Shown here: positions 15,302-21,498 of the stretch, in pieces
Position numbering within the stretch: position 1 is the first letter of the stretch
Layout: the number at the start of each line of letters is the position of its first letter
IMG/VR virus record: IMGVR_UViG_3300042014_000056
Span: 1-28,057 of that record
Length of the DNA: 28,057 bases
Origin: a virus
Strand: one strand, 5' to 3'
Notes under the pieces: model-generated
Seen by the model: only the letters and a program-made list of their open reading frames with translations
The model's database searches: none
Told to the model about the DNA's origin: nothing
Translations under genes and position numbers: made by a program

Positions 15302-15861
15302 TTAAAACCGAAGTCTTTTTTCTTAATCTTTACCATGCGGCCGTCGGGGTGGTGCCAGACGATACCTTCATAGTGTAATTCCTCCAAAAATCTTTTGACT
15401 GTTCCAAAGGTTACGCCACCAGGAAAATAAATCTTTTCCTGCCCGTGCTTTATAAGCTCGTATTTACCCCAACCCTCTATATTTCCGTTTATCTTCGGCC
15501 CAATTAATTCATAGGTTCCATCAGGTACCAAACGGTCGATGTAGGATACTGCCGTTTCGGCATACCCTTGCACGAAATACTTGTCTTCTGGCCCTATACC
15601 TACCTTTAACCAGCCGGGCCAGTGACCAGTAACCGGGTCTGGATCCTGAGCAGGCATGAAGCCATCGGGCGGTGTCTTACCATTCTTTGCATCATAACGT
15701 TTATACAACTCGCCATCCTTAATCATACAGCACGTACCATCCCATTTGCGCGTTGCGATTCCTTCACCGTTCAATACCCATTCAGCGCCGGGCGTTACTT
15801 CGTTGCGCACCAATCGGTCGCCGTCGTAATTACGTTGAAAGAGTGAAATGATTTTTTGCAT
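15295..15861 (-). CDS. Minimal RNA ligase / nucleotidyltransferase (RNA ligase 1-like, DUF5565-type)
   Basis: The 188-residue protein contains the covalent nucleotidyltransferase motifs in order: motif I KWDGT (39-43, Lys39 the AMP acceptor), RYDAKNGK (55-62), motif III-like GTYELIGPKINGN (115-127), motif IV EGIVWH (165-170) and motif V MVKIKKKDF (176-184). It has essentially only the adenylation domain, with no accessory C-terminal domain. Such ligases seal nicked RNA, and in phages can undo host anticodon-nuclease cuts. No partner kinase/phosphatase lies nearby. It stands between glycosyltransferase genes and small unknowns, in the middle of the virion operon, which is unusual. Confidence 0.85.
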   Translation of the reverse strand: MQKIISLFQRNYDGDRLVRNEVTPGAEWVLNGEGIATRKWDGTCCMIKDGELYKRYDAKNGKTPPDGFMPAQDPDPVTGHWPGWLKVGIGPEDKYFVQGYAETAVSYIDRLVPDGTYELIGPKINGNIEGWGKYELIKHGQEKIYFPGGVTFGTVKRFLEELHYEGIVWHHPDGRMVKIKKKDFGFKW

Positions 15862-15879
15862 GTTACACCAAGTTCATTT

Positions 15880-16113
15880 TTAATTAATCAACTTTTCTTC
15901 CACGATATCCCATCCGCCGCCTTTCACCTTTAGAAATCCATACCCCTGAAACGCATGTACTCTTTCTCTTACCGTGAACTTGCTTACTATTATATATTTC
16001 TCCAACCATATGAGCTTGTCGCCTACCTTTTTTGGCCACCAAGCAAATTCCTTTTCTTCTCGGGTGTCACCCTCTTTCGGCTTTGTTTTTATGGCGATAG
16101 TCTTCAATCTCAT
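15880..16113 (-). CDS. Unknown 77-residue basic protein
   Basis: The protein opens with MRLKTIAIKTKPKEGDTREE, followed by FAWWPKKVGDKLIWLEKY, and ends GGGWDIVEEKLIN. Its Trp-rich, basic beta character is similar to small phage proteins adjacent to adenylation ligases or glycosyltransferases, but I recognise no family. Its ATG at 16113 overlaps the upstream 87-residue gene stop by 4 bp. Function unknown. Confidence 0.68.
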   Translation of the reverse strand: MRLKTIAIKTKPKEGDTREEKEFAWWPKKVGDKLIWLEKYIIVSKFTVRERVHAFQGYGFLKVKGGGWDIVEEKLIN

Positions 16114-16373
16114 ATCATACCATTTGGATTGCCTTTTACAATACCCCCCTCAATGAAAGAAGGCGCAGCTATATCATTAAGATCTTTACCGGTATTTGTT
16201 AGTTCAATACTACTTAAAACTCGAATTCCCTCCCTAGCAAGAATCATATTCTGTAAGGCATGAATATGAAATCGAAACTCGTTTTGATCATCAGGGTGAA
16301 TCATTGGCAATTGAAGGAATGCATTCCATACTTCACTTATGGCTGATATAGTTTTTAATTCCGGCGTAGTCAT
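16110..16373 (-). CDS. Unknown helical protein of a widespread phage family
   Basis: The 87-residue product contains LPMIHPDDQNEFRFHIHALQ and NMILAREGIR, a helix-rich pattern that I associate with small conserved phage proteins of unknown function (LPxxHPxDxxxFxxxxHxxQNxIxxR). It overlaps the GT25 gene stop and the 77-residue gene start by 4 bp. Position suggests only co-translation with island genes. No catalytic motif is visible. Confidence 0.7.
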   Translation of the reverse strand: MTTPELKTISAISEVWNAFLQLPMIHPDDQNEFRFHIHALQNMILAREGIRVLSSIELTNTGKDLNDIAAPSFIEGGIVKGNPNGMI

Positions 16374-16966
16374 ACAAGTTTCATTTGACTGTTCTTAAAT
16401 ATTTCCTCATAGTTCACCACCTCATTCCAGATAGCCGACTTACGGGGCCGCTGGTAGGCAAGGAATGGCTTGCACACGTAGGCTTTCCAATCTTTCAACT
16501 GTGAGCCCAACCAATTATCAAACATCATTTCGCTTTCACCCGGGTGATTGTCCAGTATAAACTTCACAATCGGCTTACGATATACAACTGCGTGCGTAGT
16601 CCAGCAGTCGGTAACCCGGTAGATGTGTTGGCTTATCCTTTGTGGCTTCTCATCCCGGATATTGGCGCCTAAGTAAAATATATCAAAGTCTTTGGGTAGT
16701 TCTTTCAACACTTGCGGCAGTAGATGAAGGTTACGAAAATCACAATCATCTTCAAGGAATAACAGCGTGTGGTCTTTGCTGTCGTAGAACTCCTGCAGGA
16801 TGGCGTAGGTGGAAAGGTTAAATGATTGATGGGGACCAATCGATGGAATTGCCTGGAAAGGATTTGCCTTCAGTCCTACGGCGTTGAACTCAGCCTGGGC
16901 TAATGTCCATTCATCGCCACCGAGGGTGAGGCAGGTGATGCAGTCAAAGAATTGCCAGTTGTTCAT
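16370..16966 (-). CDS. GT25-family (LPS-type) glycosyltransferase
   Basis: The 198-residue protein follows the GT25 layout: GPHQSFNLSTYAILQEF (44-60; acceptor/donor helix), LLFLEDDCDF (68-77; the LEDD motif that binds metal), DIFYLGAN (95-102), AVVYRKP (126-132) and a C-terminal KPFLAYQRPRKSAIW. GT25 enzymes transfer galactose or related sugars to lipopolysaccharide cores and, in other systems, to collagen-like hydroxylysine. It overlaps the first island gene by 4 bp and the next one downstream by 4 bp. No signal peptide. Acceptor unknown. Confidence 0.88.
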   Translation of the reverse strand: MNNWQFFDCITCLTLGGDEWTLAQAEFNAVGLKANPFQAIPSIGPHQSFNLSTYAILQEFYDSKDHTLLFLEDDCDFRNLHLLPQVLKELPKDFDIFYLGANIRDEKPQRISQHIYRVTDCWTTHAVVYRKPIVKFILDNHPGESEMMFDNWLGSQLKDWKAYVCKPFLAYQRPRKSAIWNEVVNYEEIFKNSQMKLV

Positions 16967-17238
16967 CCTTTGCCTCCCATATAATTGTCTGTCTGTGTAA
17001 TTTCCCTTAATCGATCTTCCTGCATTCTCATCGCTGCAAGGCCGTCGCCACTCAATACATGTTCAGCGCATTTAAAATGCGGATCATAAACAATTTCAAC
17101 CTCAGTTTTTTCGACATTATCGCCAAAAACAAGTACGGTAAACTCATCTGCCACCCTGGTCCTTATCTTTTCTGATATCTCCTGCATTCGCAGGGGTGGC
17201 ACAGAATGTGGTATACGTATAACTAATAGTCTTTTCAT
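16963..17238 (-). CDS. Unknown 91-residue protein, first gene of the accessory island
   Basis: The frame is open from 17391, but the start at 17238 (MKRLLVIRIPHSVPP) is chosen because the upstream 51 codons run through a terminator-like hairpin pair and an AT-rich stretch ending TTTTTTG-TTTT just before the ATG. The protein is an alpha/beta type with LLVIRIPHSV as the first strand and TVLVFGDNVEKTEVEIVYDP. It ends at a 4-bp overlap with the GT25 gene. Not recognised. It probably works with the sugar-transfer genes behind it, an inference from overlap only. Confidence 0.72.
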   Translation of the reverse strand: MKRLLVIRIPHSVPPLRMQEISEKIRTRVADEFTVLVFGDNVEKTEVEIVYDPHFKCAEHVLSGDGLAAMRMQEDRLREITQTDNYMGGKG

Positions 17239-17245
17239 AAAACAA

Positions 17246-17330
17246 AAAACCGGCTTCTCATCTTGGGAATGATCCGCCGGCGTTTGACTTCTTAAAAGCC
17301 GTTCGCGCTTCCCAAGTGGCGTGAACGGAT
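17246..17330 (-). terminator. Double hairpin with complementary loops between capsid gene and island
   Basis: Read on the minus strand, hairpin A has a CCGTTC/GAACGG stem (17299-17304 with 17323-17328) extended by CGC/GCG, with a loop CACTTGGGAA. Hairpin B (17250-17280) has a CCGGC/GCCGG outer stem, a GGA/GAA internal loop, a TCAT/ATGA inner stem and the 7-base loop TCCCAAG, and is followed by TTTTTTG. The loop of B is fully complementary to CTTGGGA in the loop of A. Hairpin B is a good rho-independent terminator. The loop pairing suggests a kissing interaction or alternative folding. Confidence 0.7.
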
Positions 17331-17393
17331 TACTTATACAAAGGACGTAATTGTAATCGACCTGTAAAATGTTAAATACACCACATTGCAAAG

Positions 17394-17419
17394 AATCCCA
17401 GGTTTTAAGACCCGGGATT
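17394..17419 (-). terminator. Terminator-like hairpin after the major capsid gene
   Basis: On the minus strand AATCCCGGG (TCTTAAAA) CCTGGGATT forms a 9-bp stem with one G-U pair, beginning 29 bases after the capsid stop codon. It is followed by CTTTG, so the T-run is poor. It could attenuate read-through into the island or protect the capsid mRNA 3' end. Confidence 0.65.
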
Positions 17420-17448
17420 CGATATAAAACACTTACTAACTGCTATGA

Positions 17449-18675
17449 CTATGTTGTTCCGGCTGTCATCCAGGTGAAGGCATCCGTTCTCAGTGTAGCC
17501 AGGGCCACACGGGCTTCAGCTTTCACCGTAATGAGGTTACGTTGCACATTGTCGCTGTCCTGCTCGTACATGTTCACGTTCAGCCCTTCAGTTTGAATGA
17601 TGGCCGCCTTGGTGAAGTCGCCTAACAGGATGCGATCGTTACCAATGTTGGATGCGTTTGTTTTGAAAACAGGCACGCCCACGATTGCCACATCCCCGTT
17701 TGGAGTAATGGTTACGCCACCAGGTATGCTGTAATCATTCGGCTTTGTCTTTAGTATCTTAGCCCACACCTGATTGGTAACCACGATACCATTAACGTCG
17801 TAATCGCGATCTTCAAGGTTAGCAATGGTCTCGATCACCTTTTCAACAGTTACTGTTGATGTGCCGGCTGTTCCAGTAGCAGCAGAATACAATGCCCCAA
17901 AGAACTTGTTATCTTCAGTACGCAGGTAATCTTCTACCAGCTCGTTCGATACAAAGCTCTGCATGAAAGGCAAATCCTGCAACATCTGTTTGGCGATACG
18001 CACGAAGCCAGCCAGATAGTCAACTGTAACGGTTACTTCGGTGAAGTCGTAATCCAATTGCTCCTTTAAGTTGCCGTGAGTGGTCTGGAAATCGAAAGAG
18101 CCCTCACCAGCAGGTATATTCTGACGGTAGAACTTCCACAAGCCGGTTGCTGACGGGATAACATTCAACAGGTCCCGGATGTGGAGCTTGCGACGAGCGC
18201 GCAAAGCAGGCTGACTGGCATAAGTAGCCTGAACGCTTCCAGTCAAGTTAGCAGAAGCGGTCATGTTGCCAACGGCCTTCACTTTGAATTTGTGCTGGGC
18301 AACAGGTTCATTGGCCTGTTCCTTTATCTTGGCAAACTCTTCAGCAAAGGCATCTTTCAGGAGTTTGCGGGTGCTTTCAACTCCTTCGCCATCTTCGCCA
18401 GTTACCGGGCGACCACGACGGGCTTTGATTTCCTGCAGTTCGTCCTGCATTTGTTTGAGGGTGGCGCCTTTCGCCGCTACTTCGGTATTGATTTTTTCAA
18501 CCTCTTTGTTGAGGTTGTCAAACCATTCTTTGGCTTCAGCTTGCTTTTCGGCTAATTCCTTTTCAGTAATAGCGCTATCCGCTTTTGCCTTGATATCTTC
18601 AAGGGCTTTTTTGTTTTTGGTTTTGAACTCGCCAAAATCTTTGACGAGGCCTTCGACCAGCTCTAAATCTTCCAT
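17449..18675 (-). CDS. Major capsid protein (HK97 fold)
   Basis: The 408-residue protein has the HK97 arrangement: an N-terminal charged coiled coil (about residues 1-100; LEDIKAKADSAITEKELAEK and following) that acts as a delta scaffold domain and is removed by the protease encoded upstream; then the mature part with RKLHIRDLLNVIPSATG, YDFTEVTVTVDYLAGFVRI (P-loop/E-loop region) and the C-terminal NLITVKAEARVALATLRTDAF. The processing site is probably near residues 130-160 but is not certain. The gene follows the prohead protease and ends before hairpins at 17394 and 17246. This is a major structural product and a plausible acceptor for the glycosyltransferases that follow. Confidence 0.94.
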   Translation of the reverse strand: MEDLELVEGLVKDFGEFKTKNKKALEDIKAKADSAITEKELAEKQAEAKEWFDNLNKEVEKINTEVAAKGATLKQMQDELQEIKARRGRPVTGEDGEGVESTRKLLKDAFAEEFAKIKEQANEPVAQHKFKVKAVGNMTASANLTGSVQATYASQPALRARRKLHIRDLLNVIPSATGLWKFYRQNIPAGEGSFDFQTTHGNLKEQLDYDFTEVTVTVDYLAGFVRIAKQMLQDLPFMQSFVSNELVEDYLRTEDNKFFGALYSAATGTAGTSTVTVEKVIETIANLEDRDYDVNGIVVTNQVWAKILKTKPNDYSIPGGVTITPNGDVAIVGVPVFKTNASNIGNDRILLGDFTKAAIIQTEGLNVNMYEQDSDNVQRNLITVKAEARVALATLRTDAFTWMTAGTT

Positions 18676-18699
18676 TTGAAATAATGATTTATTAATTAG

Positions 18700-19701
18700 T
18701 TAATCGTTACTGGAAAAAGCCATTTGTGCTTTTAACCGCAACAGGTTACGTCTTAACTCATCCTTATTTCTGCTGGCATCCGGCTGACTCTTAATTACAT
18801 GATTACACTCGGTGCATTTAGTGCAACCCGATTCGTCTACAATGACTGCACCATAAGTTTTACACTTATGACATTGCTGAATCGAAGAGTTAGTGGAAAA
18901 TGCGGTATCAGAACTTTTATTTAGGAGAATATTAAGCGACTTTTGCACTGACTTAATGCATTCATCTGATGCATTGCTGTTTCTTATAAACTTCTGCATC
19001 TTTACGATTTGGCCTTCAAGTTGTTCTTTCATGCCATATCGAAGCTCAGAACGTAGGCTGCCGATTTGCTCAGCATGCCGGGATATGAACCACATAACGA
19101 AAGTGTACAGGTCAGAATCGGTATCAAGTTGTACAGCAACATCCATCGCCGCACGAATACTATCCATGCCGTTGCCAATAAGTAGCATAAGCAAATCCTG
19201 TTCGGGCTGGCTCAATGACTTCAATCTGAAATTAAACTCGTTCAAGCTCTTGTTAACAAGTACCGGTCCGCTTTCAGAATGAGCGCCCCAATGGGTTAGG
19301 CCGGATACTTCATAATGCACAACTTCCTTTAAGTCTTTGCCTTTACCCTTTATGTCTTTATACTTTATTGGGTCGAATCCGAAAGATGCTGCTACTATAA
19401 TTCCCTCGTCCAGTTGTTTCAGTACATCTTCACCAATGGTATGAGTGCCATGCTTAACCTGAGCGTATGCATGTTCGTCATCATCCCAAAGGCGTTCTAT
19501 TTTACCGGGCGCCTGCTTCTTATCGTGGTTAAGAAAGTAGCGCACCATGCTCCGGTTCTCCCGCCAGCTCTTATCGAACATGCCACGGTTAGACCGATCG
19601 CCGTCGCTATCCAGTGATTTATATGTAGCAAAAGCAATAACCGCCTCCCGTTTAGAGAGGTCAATGTCTTTTACACTTAGGTCAATCGCTTTAGTTATCA
19701 T
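18700..19701 (-). CDS. HK97-type prohead protease with a C-terminal zinc ribbon
   Basis: The N-terminal domain of this 333-residue protein matches HK97-type prohead protease: VRYFLNHDKK (His59), IIVAASFGFDP (Ser106) and HYEVSGLTHWGAHSES (Glu131) supply the Ser/His/acid residues of the herpesvirus-protease-like fold. It cleaves the capsid delta domain during maturation. Family members usually end at about 180-230 residues. Here another region of about 150 residues follows, including a helical segment and CHKC (277-280) with CTKCTEC (293-299), a probable zinc ribbon. The tail may tether the protease to scaffold or DNA. It lies directly upstream of the capsid gene, as expected. Confidence 0.9.
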   Translation of the reverse strand: MITKAIDLSVKDIDLSKREAVIAFATYKSLDSDGDRSNRGMFDKSWRENRSMVRYFLNHDKKQAPGKIERLWDDDEHAYAQVKHGTHTIGEDVLKQLDEGIIVAASFGFDPIKYKDIKGKGKDLKEVVHYEVSGLTHWGAHSESGPVLVNKSLNEFNFRLKSLSQPEQDLLMLLIGNGMDSIRAAMDVAVQLDTDSDLYTFVMWFISRHAEQIGSLRSELRYGMKEQLEGQIVKMQKFIRNSNASDECIKSVQKSLNILLNKSSDTAFSTNSSIQQCHKCKTYGAVIVDESGCTKCTECNHVIKSQPDASRNKDELRRNLLRLKAQMAFSSND

Positions 19702-19719
19702 GTCGTTTTGTGTTAATTG

Positions 19720-20571
19720 TTAAACTGCTTGTGGTAGCCTTCCCGGCCCTATCGGTATTACCTTTGTCTTTGGAATCAGTCGGCCGTTTTCATCTCTCTT
19801 TGCCCTTGTCGCGCTGCTACACCGGCAATTGCATAGATTCGCGGCGCTTGCTGTTGGATCACCAGGGCCTAACATGTAATCAGTTCCGCCTTTTGGTGTC
19901 GATACAGCAAACTTTCCATCCACATCTATCACATCGCCATCGACCGCCCTGTGTGAATGCCTGGTACGGTGATCATTGGCCGCTATCCACTCTTTTTCAA
20001 TCTCCCACTCGCTATCATCTGCTGCAAGCTTACGACCGAAGAATGCACCTTTGCCTAATTCGGTACGTGCTATCAGTCTTGCTCGATAAGCAGGTATCTC
20101 AGGGGCTTTCAATTGCTTAACGATATCATCATTTGACCACCCTTCTTCTGCCGCTTGTGAAAGAACTTTAAAGATTTGATCACGGGTTGTGTCACTGATC
20201 TGTTGTACCAGGGCGAAATATTCTCGATTGAAAAAGTCGATAATAGCCTGAAGCCATTCTTCGGATAACCCAAACCCAGCTTTCTCGATCTTCTTTTTTG
20301 CACTTCGCCGGATCTCGTAATAGGCTTTCTTTCCGAAGTAGAGTGCTGATACTTTGTGCAGGTCCTGCAGCACCGGTGTAATCTCATCGTTGCCTATTGA
20401 GACATATAACCGGCTTTGTGCAGCTTGCAGGCCGTTAGCCTCCATATCTTCAATGAACTGATTTATCTGGCTGAAAAGAGCGTCGTAAAGCTTGCGCGTA
20501 TATCTATTTTCCAGCCTGTTCAGCTGGTTGATATACTGCTGGCTATATTCCCGGCGCTCTTTTGCGGTCAT
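19720..20571 (-). CDS. Head morphogenesis protein (Mu F-like)
   Basis: The C-terminal half of this 283-residue protein carries the Phage_Mu_F signature: IARTELGKGAFFGR (residues about 163-176), EWIAANDHRTRHSHRAVDG (192-210) and MLGPGDPTASAANLCNCRC (231-249). The N-terminal half is helical and charged. Mu F-type proteins are minor head components made with the portal and needed for head assembly. The start at 20571 overlaps the 34-residue upstream frame by 4 bp, which supports it. It lies before the protease and capsid genes. Confidence 0.9.
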   Translation of the reverse strand: MTAKERREYSQQYINQLNRLENRYTRKLYDALFSQINQFIEDMEANGLQAAQSRLYVSIGNDEITPVLQDLHKVSALYFGKKAYYEIRRSAKKKIEKAGFGLSEEWLQAIIDFFNREYFALVQQISDTTRDQIFKVLSQAAEEGWSNDDIVKQLKAPEIPAYRARLIARTELGKGAFFGRKLAADDSEWEIEKEWIAANDHRTRHSHRAVDGDVIDVDGKFAVSTPKGGTDYMLGPGDPTASAANLCNCRCSSATRAKRDENGRLIPKTKVIPIGPGRLPQAV

Positions 20572-20672
20572 AGGGAATCTGGTTTTTGTATCGGTACCGG
20601 AAATGGCTTTGGATCCGCGCTTACGGGCACTGATGGCATTTGATCCGGTAGTGCGATTGTTGGTTTTTCCAT
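20568..20672 (-). CDS. Proline-rich small ORF (34 residues) coupled to the MuF-like gene
   Basis: The ORF starts at 20672, 18 bp after the double-hairpin element at 20690, and its TGA overlaps the MuF-like ATG by 4 bp. The product is a Pro-rich peptide (MEKPTIALPDQMPSVPVSAD...) with 9 Pro among 34 residues. Spacing and overlap argue for translation. It may act as a leader that couples MuF translation rather than as a functional protein. Confidence 0.55.
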   Translation of the reverse strand: MEKPTIALPDQMPSVPVSADPKPFPVPIQKPDSL

Positions 20673-20689
20673 ATATGGTATAAAATGAG

Positions 20690-20760
20690 AAAGGGGCAAC
20701 CCAACATTTTTATCTGTTGAATTGCCCCTTTAATTCTGACCGGGCTTTTATTCGGTCGCC
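20690..20760 (-). terminator. Two-hairpin intergenic element, copy 3 (before MuF-like gene)
   Basis: On the minus strand a GACCG / CGGTC hairpin (20738-20757; loop includes AAGCC) precedes an AAAGGGGCAATTCAACA / TGTTGGGTTGCCCCTTT stem (20690-20731). Two adjacent U-G pairs of this strand would be A-C on the other. It is followed by TCTCATTTTATA. Same layout as the copies at 7651 and 11974. Confidence 0.8.
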
Positions 20761-20776
20761 AATATGTTAGTGAACC

Positions 20777-20986
20777 TTATGCGCTCTTTCTGCTGTATCT
20801 CACTCGCTCACCATATGGTTCGGTGGTCACTTTGTTTTCAGTCTCAAAAACGTTTACTGTTTTGCAGGTGTGGCATGTGATCTTTATCCCTCCCCATTGC
20901 TTACCATCATTCGACACCTTTTTTTCGGCCAGATGCCGCCCACAGTTGCAACAATTTAAACTTATATATTCCCTTTCGTTACTCAT
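20777..20986 (-). CDS. Com-like small zinc-finger protein
   Basis: The 69-residue protein has ISLNCCNCGRHLAEKKVSND followed by IKITCHTCKTVNVF: two Cys pairs (C12/C13-x-x and C38/C41 regions) around a short basic loop. This resembles phage Mu Com zinc fingers (CxNC..KLA...IxCPRCxxxN), which bind the leader of the mom mRNA and activate translation. A Com relation is an inference from pattern. It lies directly before the repeated double hairpin at 20690 and overlaps the preceding small gene by 4 bp. It might bind RNA, DNA or act as a structural zinc protein. Confidence 0.72.
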   Translation of the reverse strand: MSNEREYISLNCCNCGRHLAEKKVSNDGKQWGGIKITCHTCKTVNVFETENKVTTEPYGERVRYSRKSA

Positions 20987-21171
20987 TTACTATTTTGCTG
21001 CTCCTTGTATTGCTCATACAATTTCTTCCGGTATGCTTGCCTAGCCGCCTCCCTGGTCATCTTCTCTGTTCGACAGGTTTTCTCCTGCGGTATGATTGGG
21101 AAGCGATTCATTACCATGTCTTCCACCTTCGATGGATCTATCAATTCGGTAGAATTTGCCATACACTGCAA
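20983..21171 (-). CDS. Small unknown protein with a basic C-terminal helix, overlapping the upstream gene
   Basis: The 62-residue product contains TELIDPSKVEDMVMNRFP and a basic Lys/Gln-rich helix ending YRKKLYEQYKEQQNSK. Its stop overlaps the Com-like gene start by 4 bp, which supports it as a real gene. Its first 131 bases overlap, in another frame, the 3' end of the 150-residue gene upstream. A second Met at 21162 (MANSTELI) is possible. No family recognised. Confidence 0.6.
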   Translation of the reverse strand: MQCMANSTELIDPSKVEDMVMNRFPIIPQEKTCRTEKMTREAARQAYRKKLYEQYKEQQNSK

Positions 21172-21493
21172 AAGCTATTTTGACTCTATTCTGAAATTGC
21201 TTCATGTCTTTCATCACTTCCATCGTCTGCTGCACTCCATCAACATAACATGCTACTGCTAATTTACAAGGAATTATTATAATGTAATGACTTTTGTCTG
21301 CATACAGAACAAAATTAGTATTTTCTGCAATAGCTTGCGCAACCTGATTTATGATACTCTCATCACGGTTGGGCAGGATGGTATCAATATTCACCGTTAC
21401 ATTGAGGGAATTGAGCCCTTCACCTGATGCAACTCGCTCGGCTAATTGCTTCGCTGCCTCTGATCGGTAGTATGTTTGTGGTGTATATACCAT
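21041..21493 (-). CDS. Unknown 150-residue alpha/beta protein
   Basis: The N-terminal part has a helix SEAAKQLAERVASGEGLNS and a region of strands: NVTVNIDTILP, NFVLYADKSHYIIIIPCKLA. The C-terminal 40 residues (IEGGRHGNESLPNHTAGENL...) are low in structure and overlap the next gene in another frame. The start at 21493 follows a 5-bp gap after the upstream gene. The function is not recognisable. The overlap could mean that the natural stop lies elsewhere or that the tail is not under strong constraint. Confidence 0.6.
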   Translation of the reverse strand: MVYTPQTYYRSEAAKQLAERVASGEGLNSLNVTVNIDTILPNRDESIINQVAQAIAENTNFVLYADKSHYIIIIPCKLAVACYVDGVQQTMEVMKDMKQFQNRVKIAFAVYGKFYRIDRSIEGGRHGNESLPNHTAGENLSNREDDQGGG

Positions 21494-21498
21494 TAACG

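Noticed and set aside
9791-17238. Island as a defence system or a toxin-antitoxin module
   Set aside because: No nuclease, ATPase, toxin fold or cognate antitoxin is seen. The recognisable enzymes are transferases of glycan pathways, plus one ligase.
17239-17391. N-terminal extension of the first island gene to 17391
   Set aside because: The extra 51 codons cross two hairpins and a terminator T-run. The shorter start gives a normal first strand MKRLLVIRI. An open frame of this length by chance is not unlikely.
18181-18679. Plus-strand frames opposite the capsid coiled coil
   Set aside because: Shadow frames with hydrophobic/Ser bias produced by the antisense of Lys/Glu/Ala-rich codons.
7651-20760. 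Repeated hairpins as a CRISPR array or IS ends
   Set aside because: Only three copies, kilobases apart, with no regular spacers, transposase or target duplication.
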